Assembly (NCBI GenBank): GCA_947624355.1
Contig: CANQKI010000001.1
Location: 1 to 64,000, forward strand
Direction: 5' to 3'
Length of the DNA: 64,000 nucleotides
Source of the DNA: an uncultured Clostridia bacterium
GTDB taxonomy: Bacteria; Bacillota; Clostridia; Christensenellales; Aristaeellaceae
In this document: positions 36,713 through 45,106 of the stretch, piece by piece
Position numbering within the stretch: the stretch's first letter is position 1
Layout: each line of letters opens with the position of its first letter
Made by a program: the position numbers and the translations under genes
The notes under the pieces: model-generated
Seen by the model: the letters and a program-made list of their open reading frames with translations, nothing else
Databases searched by the model: none
Told to the model about the DNA's origin: nothing

Positions 36713-38572
36713 TTATTCCGCCGCGTTCCTGGCTTCCTCGTAAGCGTCCAGGGCGTCATAGTAAGCGTCGGTATCCATATAGGTATCCAGCTTATACTGA
36801 CCCTTGTAACGCTCTGTGGTGAGGCCGTAAGGTGCGATAGGCGAAGAGAAGGGATCAAGCAGGGAAGCGGTGTAGCCGCCGGAACCGTATCCGAAGGGAA
36901 TGACGCAGGCGTGATCGATCAGGTACGCTTCCGCTTTGGCAAAGGCAAGATAGCGCGCTTCCAAATCGTCTGTGATGGACTTAGCCGCGTCAACCAGCGC
37001 ATAATACTCGCTGATCATCTCAGTATCGGTTGCCTTATCCACATAGCAATAGTTGTTATCCACCGCGAAGGGCTCAGTATACGTCAGGGGATCGGCGTAG
37101 TCGGGGCCCCAGTTGCAGTTCATCATGCCGTACATACCGGTGCGGCGAGCCGACAAGTAAGAAGTGGAGGGGCCCGCTTCAATCACTACGTCGATGTAGT
37201 CGGTTCCCAGCACGTCTTCCAGCTGCTGTTCCACGATCTGCGCTTCCTCAGCAGAGTTGTTGTCCGACGAAGTAGGGTTGTAGAGCAGCAGCACCTTGAC
37301 CGGGAAAGAAGCGCCCGCGGCAGTCAGCTCCGGCATGGCCGCTTCCTTATACGCCAGGGCTGCTTCTTTGTCAAACGTATCCACGCTCTTGGCCGTAATC
37401 GCCGCCAGATCGCCCATGTTGATGTAGTCCGTGCCATTATAATCCACAAAGGCGGGAGGCGTAATGGTGTTATAGAGCAGATTCTCAGGATTTTCCGCAT
37501 CGATCAGCGTCTTCGCCTTGACGCGATTGAACGCGCTGACAATGGACTGGCGGAAATTCTCATTGTTGACGGCAATGCGCCAGTTGTCCGGTTCATAAGC
37601 GGCGTCAAACTGCGGATCAAAGTTGAAGGTGTAGAAGTAGCTGTAATAGCTGGTGAGGCGGGAAGGATGAATCATAGCCGCCTTTTCAGGATCGGAAAGC
37701 CAGTCGGCAATCAGTTCGGCGCTGAGGGAAGCGCTGTCCACTTCGCCGCGCAGGAACAGTTCGGGCGAAACCGTGGACGCTTCCTTGTTGTATTTGTCAA
37801 TGATCTGATCGATATGCACGTTGGCGGCGTCCCAGTTCTTTTCGTTCTTGGTGAGCACCCGGGTTTCCTGGGGCTTGAACTCGCTGATGTAATACGCGCC
37901 GCAGTAGAGCAGGGTATCGTTTCCGGTAGCAAGGCCAAACTGATCGCCCTTTTCCGTGAGGAACTGCTCGTTAACGGGCATGAAATTCACGTAGGTCAGC
38001 ATGGACAGGAAATAAGGAAGGGGCTGCTCGAGCGTATACTGAATCGTATGCTCATCCACCGCCTTGACGCCCACGGTGTCCCAATCCATTTTGGGCGCGG
38101 GTTCCTCGCCCTCCTCCGGGGTAGTTGTGCCCATGTAGTAAGCTTTTGCGCCCGCAATGCCGCAGGTATCATACAGCAGATTGGCGGTTGAGCTGGCATT
38201 CTGGGCGTCCAGAATGTACTTGGCGGCGGCGACAAAGTCGTTGGCCGTCACGTCGGCGTAGTATTCCCCGTTGCCGTCCACCCACACGGCGTCATCCCGC
38301 AGGTGGAACGTCCAGGTCAGGCCGTCTTCCGAGCTTTCCCAGCTTTCGGCCAGGGACGGGTGCATCCGGCCGTATTGATCGTATTCCACCAGCGTATCGA
38401 TTACATTGGCGGCAATGGCAAATTCGCTGGTAGTAGATGTGACCAGGTAATTCAGCGTGGTTACTTCGCTGGAATACAGCGTGGTATAGGTAACCGGGTC
38501 TTCTGCCTGAGCGAACGACGTCATCCCCATCAGCATAAGCACGCTCAGCAGCAAACATACGGTCCTTTTCAT
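36713..38572 (-). CDS. oppA: Oligopeptide ABC transporter substrate-binding protein OppA
   Basis: 619 residues, solute-binding protein family 5. Signal peptide about 1-22 (MKRTVCLLLSVLMLMG... ending FAQAED). It has an Ala-x-Ala cleavage site but no lipobox Cys near it, unusual for a Gram-positive binding protein. Family marks: LAESWESSEDGLTWTFHLRDDAVWVDG, split here, VTANDFVAAAKYIL, and GMMNCNWGPDYADPLTY. Peptide preference cannot be read. ATG 38572 after GGGAGG, preceded by a good promoter. Confidence 0.94.
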   Translation of the reverse strand: MKRTVCLLLSVLMLMGMTSFAQAEDPVTYTTLYSSEVTTLNYLVTSTTSEFAIAANVIDTLVEYDQYGRMHPSLAESWESSEDGLTWTFHLRDDAVWVDGNGEYYADVTANDFVAAAKYILDAQNASSTANLLYDTCGIAGAKAYYMGTTTPEEGEEPAPKMDWDTVGVKAVDEHTIQYTLEQPLPYFLSMLTYVNFMPVNEQFLTEKGDQFGLATGNDTLLYCGAYYISEFKPQETRVLTKNEKNWDAANVHIDQIIDKYNKEASTVSPELFLRGEVDSASLSAELIADWLSDPEKAAMIHPSRLTSYYSYFYTFNFDPQFDAAYEPDNWRIAVNNENFRQSIVSAFNRVKAKTLIDAENPENLLYNTITPPAFVDYNGTDYINMGDLAAITAKSVDTFDKEAALAYKEAAMPELTAAGASFPVKVLLLYNPTSSDNNSAEEAQIVEQQLEDVLGTDYIDVVIEAGPSTSYLSARRTGMYGMMNCNWGPDYADPLTYTEPFAVDNNYCYVDKATDTEMISEYYALVDAAKSITDDLEARYLAFAKAEAYLIDHACVIPFGYGSGGYTASLLDPFSSPIAPYGLTTERYKGQYKLDTYMDTDAYYDALDAYEEARNAAE

Positions 38573-38631
38573 GCCTGATTCCTCCCTTGATTGTAAAATG
38601 ATCTTCCATTGCTGAAAGATGTTCGGGACTA

Positions 38632-38660
38632 AGCATAACACAAAAATCCTGAAATTGCAA
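38632..38660 (-). promoter_or_regulatory. Promoter of the opp operon
   Basis: Minus strand: TTGCAA (38660-38655), 17-base spacer, TATGCT (38637-38632). oppA starts about 60 bases downstream. The 255 bases between oppA and the next gene hold this promoter and the terminator at 38745-38805, and nothing else that I recognise. Confidence 0.75.
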
Positions 38661-38744
38661 TATCTGTTTTTTTACAATTCATACGCTTCTTGCGATGTCA
38701 GCTGTATTTTTCGTGTTCTTCATCGATTTGAAATTTTAGAAATC

Positions 38745-38805
38745 CAAAAATGCAAAAATCCGCCAGACACTGGAAACGTTCTTCCTGAAATCCAAATGTC
38801 GGCGG
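38745..38805 (-). terminator. Rho-independent terminator after the SpoIID lipoprotein gene
   Basis: On the minus strand CCGCC-GACA-TTTGGA pairs with TCCAG-TGTC-T-GGCGG (one bulge, 16-base loop) and is followed by ATTTTTGCATTTTTGG. Confidence 0.75.
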
Positions 38806-38827
38806 CGCTTTTTCTTTCTGAATCCGT

Positions 38828-39844
38828 TTACCACAGCTTCTCAATTGCAACATTCTGAAAGTAATACGCCACAATTTCCTCCGCAGTATGCCCCTCTTCC
38901 GCCATACCGTAAGCGCCCCATTGAGGCATGCCAACTCCGTGGCCATACCCTTTTCCTGCAATGAAAATGCTTCCATCCTGCATCCGAAAATTTTCAAGCA
39001 GCGTGGATCGCATTTTTGTAGAACCAAGCGCAAGACGTAATTCAGGTGCTGAAACGCTTTGCCCGTTGACCAAAAGCGTCACCGCCCGGCCGCTGTCACC
39101 TCTTTCCCCTACTGCCAGGGTCTCGACGCTGTCAATTCCGCCAAGTCCGGATTTTTTGAGGGCTTCAAGAAATTCTTCTTCCGAAAACACTGCTTCCCAA
39201 TGCCGGTCTTCCGCCGGGGCTTTGTCGCTTTCGTTGCCCTGGGTTATTTTCGTGTAACCTGGCTCGTCCTTTTCATAGGCGAGGCCCTCTTTGGCTTTGG
39301 CGGTCATGCCGCCTGAGTGCGCGTGAAACCAGGCATACGGCAGTTCGCCGTTATAAGAGAGCACCAGCCCTTTTGTTTCTGCCACAGCCTGTTCTACCCG
39401 TTCGTTGACGCCGGTGGCGTCATATGCCTGAGCTTCCTCAATATCGGTGGAAATATCGGCGTTCGGATATTTGCTTTTCTTTTCCTGGCAGAATTTGAGC
39501 ACGAAAGTGCGGGCGAGAATGGCCTGTGCTTTCAGGGCTTCCATGGGCCAGTCGTTTTTCATTTCTCCTGCCAGAACGCCCAGAAGATAGGTTTCGATGT
39601 CCATTTCATCCGTGCTCTCCTCATCTGTCTGATAGACACGGAGCAGCGGGACACCCTCATTGTTTCGTTCCAATTTTTCCGGAATCTGCGGCTTCTTTGC
39701 CTGCCCTGTTTCCCCCGTCTTCACCTCATCCGTACTTTCCGGTACGCTTTCCGCGCCGCCGTTGCAGCCGGTCAGCGCCGCACAAAGCAGGGTCAGCGTC
39801 AGGGCCAGGGCTGCAATTCTCACGATTTTTGTTTTTTTCGGCAT
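38828..39844 (-). CDS. SpoIID/LytB-domain lipoprotein
   Basis: 338 residues. Lipoprotein signal with lipobox LTGC (Cys27), a Thr/Glu/Lys-rich linker (28-65), then a SpoIID domain: YLLGVLAGEMKNDWPMEALK with E94 at the catalytic position, FHAHSGGMTAKAKEG, and KGYGHGVGMPQWGAYGMA. Likely membrane-tethered on the outer face and acts on peptidoglycan; closest to the SpoIID type used in engulfment, but spoIIQ and spoIIIA genes are not nearby. Start ATG 39844 after AGGGGGAATTTTT, a site that may be masked by an upstream inverted repeat. Confidence 0.88.
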   Translation of the reverse strand: MPKKTKIVRIAALALTLTLLCAALTGCNGGAESVPESTDEVKTGETGQAKKPQIPEKLERNNEGVPLLRVYQTDEESTDEMDIETYLLGVLAGEMKNDWPMEALKAQAILARTFVLKFCQEKKSKYPNADISTDIEEAQAYDATGVNERVEQAVAETKGLVLSYNGELPYAWFHAHSGGMTAKAKEGLAYEKDEPGYTKITQGNESDKAPAEDRHWEAVFSEEEFLEALKKSGLGGIDSVETLAVGERGDSGRAVTLLVNGQSVSAPELRLALGSTKMRSTLLENFRMQDGSIFIAGKGYGHGVGMPQWGAYGMAEEGHTAEEIVAYYFQNVAIEKLW

Positions 39845-39906
39845 AAAAATTCCCCCTTCACGGCTATCTTGCGCTGCCCGGCAGAAAACCATGCAGGGGG
39901 ATTTTT
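39845..39906 (-). promoter_or_regulatory. Inverted repeat that can mask the SpoIID lipoprotein ribosome binding site
   Basis: On the minus strand AAAAATCCCCCT (39906-39895) can pair with AGGGGGAATTTTT (39857-39845), which contains the Shine-Dalgarno and ends at the start codon; one bulged base, 37-base loop that itself holds CTGCC/GGCAG. Could act as a translational switch or as a terminator whose U-run ends at the start codon. Confidence 0.5.
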
Positions 39907-39943
39907 CAATATGATAAATTTAATTCATTGTTTCACGATGCGT

Positions 39944-41293
39944 TCAGCCGACGGGGTCATACGAATCAGTCTGCCACTGGGTGCCCAGACGTTCATTGAG
40001 GCGCACAAAGGTCTCCGGGCCCGCAATACCGTCCGTCTTGATCTTTTCATCTTTCTGGAATTTGCTGACTGCCAGAGCCGTCTTGGGACCGTACTTGCCG
40101 TCGTCCTCGCCGGCCGCAAGATACCCCAGTTGAATCAGTTGACGCTGCAGCTTCGTCACAGCCGCGCCCTTGCTGCCGCGGCGCAGGGTTGTGCTGCTTG
40201 CACCGACAGACGGCTGCGTGGGATCAACGACTTCCTGCTCAGCGTTGCTTACATTCAGGGTATTGATTACCGTCCAAGTGTCCGGACCGATCTTGCCGTC
40301 CTGCTTCAGATTATAGTCCTTCTGAAGCTTTATCACGGCCGCCTTGGTCTGAACGCCGAAGATGCCGTCGGCATTGCCCTGGAGATAACCTGCGGCCTTG
40401 AGCTTCATCTGAGCCCTTGCCACATCGCTGCCCGACATGCCGCTGCGAAGCACCCGATCGGTATAAGGATCATCCACGGTGCCCTTATCGGCGTTGGCTT
40501 CTTCTTCCTCTTTGTTCACCTCGGTAGGCCACAGATAACGGCGCAGGGTGCTTCCCGCCGTTCCGTCAGCCTTCAGGCCGTTTGCAGTCTGGAAAGCCTT
40601 CACGGCAGCCACTGTATCTGAATTATAGTAGCCATTAGGCGTAAAATTCAGGTAATTGAGGCTTGCCAGCTTCTGCTGCAATACATAAACGTCATATCCC
40701 CGGGCGCCCGACGACAGGCTGCGGCGGGGAATGCCGCCGTTGAAAATGGATGCCGTCCGGTTGTAGAGCGCGCTCTGGGTCTGCGGGCCGGCCTTGCCGT
40801 CCACTGTCAGGCCGGCGGATTCCTGAAACCATTTGACCGCACGGGTCACGTTGGCATCATATTCGCCCGTAATCTTGCCGGCGTAATAATAGGTTTCACG
40901 AAGCTGACGCTGCAGTTCTTTCACAGCCTCGCCCACAGCGCCGGATTGCAGCGTATTGCTGACCGCGGCATCTTCCTTGCCAAGCGCCGTGTCAGAATTA
41001 AGCAGCGCCCAGGTTGCCGGGCCAATCTTTCCGTCAACCGTCAGCCCGTTCTTCCGCTGAAACTGCTTTACGGCAGTCAGCACGCCGTTTCCGAAAACGC
41101 CGTCCAGCGTATTGTTATAAAAACCATAATAATTCAGGCGGGTCTGGGCTTCCAGCACATCGCCGCCCGTCATGCCGAATTCCAGCGTGCGGGACGCGGT
41201 AACTTCCTCAGCCATCGCGGCCGAAAGGCATACCGGCATCATCAGCGCCAGCGCCAATACCAATGCCAATAAGCATAAGCGTTTTCCCTTCAT
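39944..41293 (-). CDS. Secreted protein with five peptidoglycan-binding repeats
   Basis: 449 residues. Signal peptide about 1-29 (hydrophobic LALVLALALMMPVCLSAA, cleavage near AMAEE). Then five PG_binding_1 repeats of about 65 residues (near 35-98, 110-172, 180-245, 290-355 and 380-445), each with the pattern xxDVxxxQxxLxxxGY, a G-Y/F-G/D-xxTxxAVxxFQ helix and DGxxGPxT. No catalytic domain follows, so it may be a wall-anchored scaffold or inhibitor. Start ATG 41293 after GAAGGAGG. 100 bases before the SpoIID lipoprotein. Confidence 0.9.
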   Translation of the reverse strand: MKGKRLCLLALVLALALMMPVCLSAAMAEEVTASRTLEFGMTGGDVLEAQTRLNYYGFYNNTLDGVFGNGVLTAVKQFQRKNGLTVDGKIGPATWALLNSDTALGKEDAAVSNTLQSGAVGEAVKELQRQLRETYYYAGKITGEYDANVTRAVKWFQESAGLTVDGKAGPQTQSALYNRTASIFNGGIPRRSLSSGARGYDVYVLQQKLASLNYLNFTPNGYYNSDTVAAVKAFQTANGLKADGTAGSTLRRYLWPTEVNKEEEEANADKGTVDDPYTDRVLRSGMSGSDVARAQMKLKAAGYLQGNADGIFGVQTKAAVIKLQKDYNLKQDGKIGPDTWTVINTLNVSNAEQEVVDPTQPSVGASSTTLRRGSKGAAVTKLQRQLIQLGYLAAGEDDGKYGPKTALAVSKFQKDEKIKTDGIAGPETFVRLNERLGTQWQTDSYDPVG

Positions 41294-41346
41294 CAAAAAT
41301 GCCTCCTTCATTCCTGTACGGAATATTCCATCCATAGTACATCCCT

Positions 41347-41355
41347 ATTTTAACA
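41347..41355 (-). promoter_or_regulatory. Possible extended -10 promoter of the peptidoglycan-binding gene
   Basis: Minus strand TGTTAAAAT, about 55 bases before the start codon; no good -35. The rest of the 157-base gap to yacL is AT-rich and otherwise featureless. Confidence 0.4.
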
Positions 41356-41450
41356 CAACAACCATGAAAATCCTATTACAGAAATGCTTCAAATTGCATA
41401 ATTTACATGTAACAACTGTAAAAATGAAAAGAAACGAATGGTCAAACCGC

Positions 41451-42305
41451 TTACACCGCACGGTCCTCTCCGGACTTAAGCCGACTGAAAATCATGCGGC
41501 CCGCGTTGGTCTGCAGCACCGTGGTCACAATCACATCCAGCGTCTCGCCGACCCGTCGGCGTCCGTTTTCCACAACAACCATGGTTCCGTCGTCCAGATA
41601 TGCGACGCCCTGTCCCGGTTCCTTTCCCTCCCGGACAAGATGCACCTGCATTTCTTCCCCGGGCAGCACCACCGGGCGGAGAGCTCCCGCCAGTTCATTG
41701 ATATTGAGCACCTGCACCCCGGTAACGCCGGCAACTTTATTCAGATTATAATCATTGGTCAGCACCGCGCCTCCCATTTCCCTGCACAGCCGCAGCAACT
41801 TCACATCCACTTCCTCCACATCGTTGTAATCCTGCTGCACGATGCGGACAGGACAGCCAACCTCATTTTGAAGTTTATTGAGCATATCCAGACCACGTCT
41901 GCCGCGGTTTCGCCGAAGGGGGTCGGCGCTGTCGGCAATATGGCGGAGTTCGTCAAGCACGAAAGCCGGGATGATAATCTCGCCTTCCAGAAAACCCGCT
42001 TTGCAGATATCCAGAATCCGGCCGTCTATAATCACCGATGTATCCAGAATTTTGCAGCAGGCGCTGTCGTTCGGGATATCCTGTGGTTCCATGTCAGCGC
42101 CCTGTCCTTCGTTCCAGCGGCAGCCCGCCAGCCAGCCTCCGGCCATCAGCAGCAGATAGATTCCGGACGCGGCCAGTACATTCAGGCCGCCTGGCGGCAG
42201 GAGCCTGAGCGGTTGAATCAAAAGCGCGGAAAGCACCGCGCCTGTCAGGACGCCGATGCAGCCGCTTTGTTTTTTCGACACGGATAACTTCCGAAAATGT
42301 TCCAT
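41451..42305 (-). CDS. yacL: YacL-type PIN/TRAM membrane protein
   Basis: 284 residues, shorter than Bacillus YacL (about 366) because only two N-terminal membrane helices are evident (about 16-34 and 42-60). Then a PIN nuclease-like domain starting [12 protein letters not shown] (acidic residues kept) with [15 protein letters not shown], and a C-terminal TRAM-like RNA-binding domain (about 220-280). The family is thought to cleave RNA; a role is not established. Follows radA as in other Firmicutes, but disA is missing between them. Confidence 0.88.
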   Translation of the reverse strand: MEHFRKLSVSKKQSGCIGVLTGAVLSALLIQPLRLLPPGGLNVLAASGIYLLLMAGGWLAGCRWNEGQGADMEPQDIPNDSACCKILDTSVIIDGRILDICKAGFLEGEIIIPAFVLDELRHIADSADPLRRNRGRRGLDMLNKLQNEVGCPVRIVQQDYNDVEEVDVKLLRLCREMGGAVLTNDYNLNKVAGVTGVQVLNINELAGALRPVVLPGEEMQVHLVREGKEPGQGVAYLDDGTMVVVENGRRRVGETLDVIVTTVLQTNAGRMIFSRLKSGEDRAV

Positions 42306-42401
42306 TCCTTTCGCTCCCCTCGTTCACACCAAATGTATTTATTCATAGCATGGACCTGTCCGGCAGATATCATGCATTCATCTTCGCGGGGGAGCGTTCG
42401 T

Positions 42402-43787
42402 TTACTGTCCTGCCGGCAGGATATCGAGCACCGCCATGGCCTGGGCCACCGTATCCACGCCGTGCAGAAACACGCCGTTCATTCCTTTGATATGTCCGGC
42501 GCTGTCCCGGGGACAGAGAATGTGCGTAAAACCCAGCCGCCTGCACTCCATCACCCGGCGTTCGAGCTGAGGAATAGCCCGCACCTCTCCCGCCAGGCCT
42601 ACTTCCCCCATCACGGCCCAGTCTGCCGGAATGGGACGATCTGTATAGGAGGAGGCCACTGCCATGCACAGCGCCAGGTCGGCCGCCGGTTCGTTGAGCG
42701 ACAATCCGCCCGCCACATTGATATATGCATCCCTGTTGTACATTTTGAGCCTTGCCCGCTTTTCCATTACAGCCAGCAGAAGCATGACCCGGGAAGAATC
42801 CATGCCGTCCACTGTGCGGCGGGGAACCGTGTAAAAGGACTGAGTTGCCAGCGCCTGAATATCCACCAGCATAGGCCGTGATCCTTCCAGACCGCAGAAC
42901 ACGCAGGAGCCGCTGGCCCCTTTTGCGCGCTGGGAAAGCAGCGTTTCGGACGGGTTTTCAACCGGCCGCATTCCTTCCCCCGTCATCTCGAAGATGCCCA
43001 GTTCGTTCACCGAGCCAAAGCGGTTCTTGGCCGCCCGGAGCAGACGGTACTCGTGCTGATGATCGCCTTCAAAATAAAGCACGACGTCCACCATGTGTTC
43101 CAGTACCCGGGGCCCGGCCAATGCGCCTTCTTTTGTGACATGCCCTACCAGTACAATGGCGCAGCCTTCCGTTTTTGCGTAGCGCATCAGCAGCGACGCG
43201 CTTTCCCGCACCTGGCTCACGCTGCCGGGTGCGCTGCCCATTTCGGGGCGGTACATGGTCTGGATGGAATCGATCACGCAAAAATCCGGCGCTGCCGCGC
43301 GCAGTTTTTCCTCCACCATATCCATGGCGTTTTCGGTGAGCACCTGCATTCCGCTGTCCTGCGCGCCCAAACGCCGGGCCCGCAGTTTAATCTGCCTGGC
43401 GCTTTCTTCTCCGCTTACATACAGCACACGTTTACCCGTTGCCGAAAGATGATTGCAAACCTGCAGAAGCAGCGTGGATTTTCCGATACCTGGGTCGCCG
43501 CCCACCAGAATCAGCGACCCTTCCACAATGCCGCCGCCAAGCACCCTGTCCAGTTCATCCAATCCGCTGGATATATACGTTTGGCTTCCCGTTTCGATAT
43601 CCCGCATGGTCATGACGTCGCTTCCCGCACCGCCGCGCTGTTTGTAGGGCTTGGCAGGCGCGGCTTCATCCTGGACGACGCTCTCTTCCATGGTATTCCA
43701 TCCGCCGCATTCGGGGCATCGGCCCATCCAGCGCGGATTTTCGTATCCGCAGGCGCTGCAGACAAAAGTACTTTTTTTCTTTGGCAT
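42402..43787 (-). CDS. radA: DNA repair protein RadA
   Basis: 461 residues. RecA-like helicase helping branch migration in recombination. N-terminal zinc finger CSACGYENPRWMGRCPECGGW split in two CxxC pairs, Walker A GGDPGIGKST, the family-specific KNRFG motif (AAKNRFGSVNELG), and a C-terminal Lon-protease-like domain lacking protease residues (VAGGLSLNEPAADLALCMA). ATG 43787 after GGGAGGGC. Confidence 0.96.
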   Translation of the reverse strand: MPKKKSTFVCSACGYENPRWMGRCPECGGWNTMEESVVQDEAAPAKPYKQRGGAGSDVMTMRDIETGSQTYISSGLDELDRVLGGGIVEGSLILVGGDPGIGKSTLLLQVCNHLSATGKRVLYVSGEESARQIKLRARRLGAQDSGMQVLTENAMDMVEEKLRAAAPDFCVIDSIQTMYRPEMGSAPGSVSQVRESASLLMRYAKTEGCAIVLVGHVTKEGALAGPRVLEHMVDVVLYFEGDHQHEYRLLRAAKNRFGSVNELGIFEMTGEGMRPVENPSETLLSQRAKGASGSCVFCGLEGSRPMLVDIQALATQSFYTVPRRTVDGMDSSRVMLLLAVMEKRARLKMYNRDAYINVAGGLSLNEPAADLALCMAVASSYTDRPIPADWAVMGEVGLAGEVRAIPQLERRVMECRRLGFTHILCPRDSAGHIKGMNGVFLHGVDTVAQAMAVLDILPAGQ

Positions 43788-43804
43788 TAAAAGCCCTCCC
43801 GGTG

Positions 43805-43835
43805 AGGCGGGGACAAGCCCGCCTGAATCATACCA
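43805..43835 (-). promoter_or_regulatory. Extended -10 and leader hairpin upstream of radA
   Basis: Minus strand TGGTATGAT (43835-43827) is a possible extended -10. Next to it AGGCGGG/CCCGCCT (43805-43811 with 43818-43824) forms a 7-pair hairpin just before the Shine-Dalgarno. Transcription from this -10 would start inside the hairpin, so the two may not act together. Confidence 0.4.
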
Positions 43836-43941
43836 CATTTCTCTCCATCAACGCCATGACTAATCCTGCCGCATTTTGTCGGAACACAAAAAACCGTTCG
43901 TCAAAAATATGCAAAATCCTGCAAACCGGTAAGATTTCGCA

Positions 43942-43970
43942 TTGCATGAACCGAAGTTTTCATATATAAT
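43942..43970 (+). promoter_or_regulatory. Promoter of the metallophosphoesterase-ppk unit
   Basis: TTGCAT (43942-43947), 17-base spacer, TATAAT (43965-43970); start codon 36 bases downstream. Confidence 0.8.
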
Positions 43971-44005
43971 AGGGGACGAATTTTCGCAGGAAGAAGGAGC
44001 ACATC

Positions 44006-45085
44006 ATGAAGCGTTACCAGGATCCGCTTTTTGCCCCTGAAAAACGCCGGCACCCGGCGGTGGGCTTTTTTACGCTTCTGATAATCTTTCTGCTGGCGGT
44101 TATTCTTCTTTTCAATCATATTAACAATAACCGCGTCAATCTGATCAGGCAGAGCGTAACCATTACCAATCTTCCAAGCGCCATGGAAAACTACCGTATT
44201 TTGCACATCAGCGATCTTCATGGGCAGTTTTTCGGCCCCCAGCAGGAACGTTTGGCCGCTGCGCTGGACGGCGCTAGTTACCGTATGGTGTGTATTACGG
44301 GCGACGTATGCGCGCCGGACGGCAGCTGCGACGCTTTTCTCCGTCTCCTTTCCCTATTCGATGCGGAAATACCCATTTATTTTATTCCGGGCGACGAAGA
44401 TCCGCCGCCGATTCTCAGCGCACCGCATGAGGGGACCGAAGTTAAAGCGGATTATATTTTGGCTGCTGAAGCGCTGGGGGCTGTCTATCTTGACGCGCCA
44501 CAGAAAATCACTGTAGGCAGCGTCAACTGTTGGATTGAACCCGCATGGTGCTACGCACTGGACACGGCCTCCTCGGAGGCCGCGGCGGAGGACCGCATTG
44601 CAGCACTTGAAAAGGAAGACGCCTCTTCCGAACGTGATGCTTCCCTGGCTGCAGCACAATACCAGCTGGATCAGCTGCAGCGTATCCGGTCGGCCCGCAG
44701 GGAAACGCTGGAGACAGACCTCCATATCGCGCTGACCCATGTTCCGCTCAGTATTGAAACCCGCCAGGAACTGCGGGAATGGATCGGCACGGATAATGAC
44801 AGTTATGTGCGCCAAATATCCCTTGTCCTTTCCGGGCATTACAATGCCGGACAATGGCGTCTGCCGGGAATTGGGCCGATCTACATGTCTGCTGAAGTCA
44901 ACCCCGATCAGTCCGGCTGGTTTCCGGGAGATGAGAATATAGACGGCCTTTCCTACGCTTACAGCATTACGCAATATATATCCCCTGGACTCGGCGCATC
45001 GAAAGCGCTTAGCCTTCCGGATATCCGCTTTCTTAACACGCCGTCCGTCACGCAGATCACGCTGACGGGCAGAATGACGGATTAA
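44006..45085 (+). CDS. Membrane-anchored metallophosphoesterase with altered metal motifs
   Basis: 359 residues. One N-terminal helix (about 19-38), then a calcineurin-like domain presumably outside the membrane: HISDLHG (68-73) and ITGDV (D100) are intact, but the third motif, normally GNHE/GNHD, reads PGDEDPPP (128-135), and the last motif GHxH reads SGHYNAGQW. LTHVP keeps its His. YkuE/YaeI-type lipid phosphoesterases have the same anchor-plus-domain layout. Whether it can hold two metals is doubtful. A helical insertion (about 190-235) is rich in Ala, Glu and Arg. First gene before ppk1. Confidence 0.82.
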   Translation: MKRYQDPLFAPEKRRHPAVGFFTLLIIFLLAVILLFNHINNNRVNLIRQSVTITNLPSAMENYRILHISDLHGQFFGPQQERLAAALDGASYRMVCITGDVCAPDGSCDAFLRLLSLFDAEIPIYFIPGDEDPPPILSAPHEGTEVKADYILAAEALGAVYLDAPQKITVGSVNCWIEPAWCYALDTASSEAAAEDRIAALEKEDASSERDASLAAAQYQLDQLQRIRSARRETLETDLHIALTHVPLSIETRQELREWIGTDNDSYVRQISLVLSGHYNAGQWRLPGIGPIYMSAEVNPDQSGWFPGDENIDGLSYAYSITQYISPGLGASKALSLPDIRFLNTPSVTQITLTGRMTD

Positions 45086-45106
45086 CAACTACTGAAGGTG
45101 GTTTTT

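Noticed and set aside
43805-43824. A terminator upstream of radA
   Set aside because: Seven-pair stem has no T-run and lies in the leader of radA.
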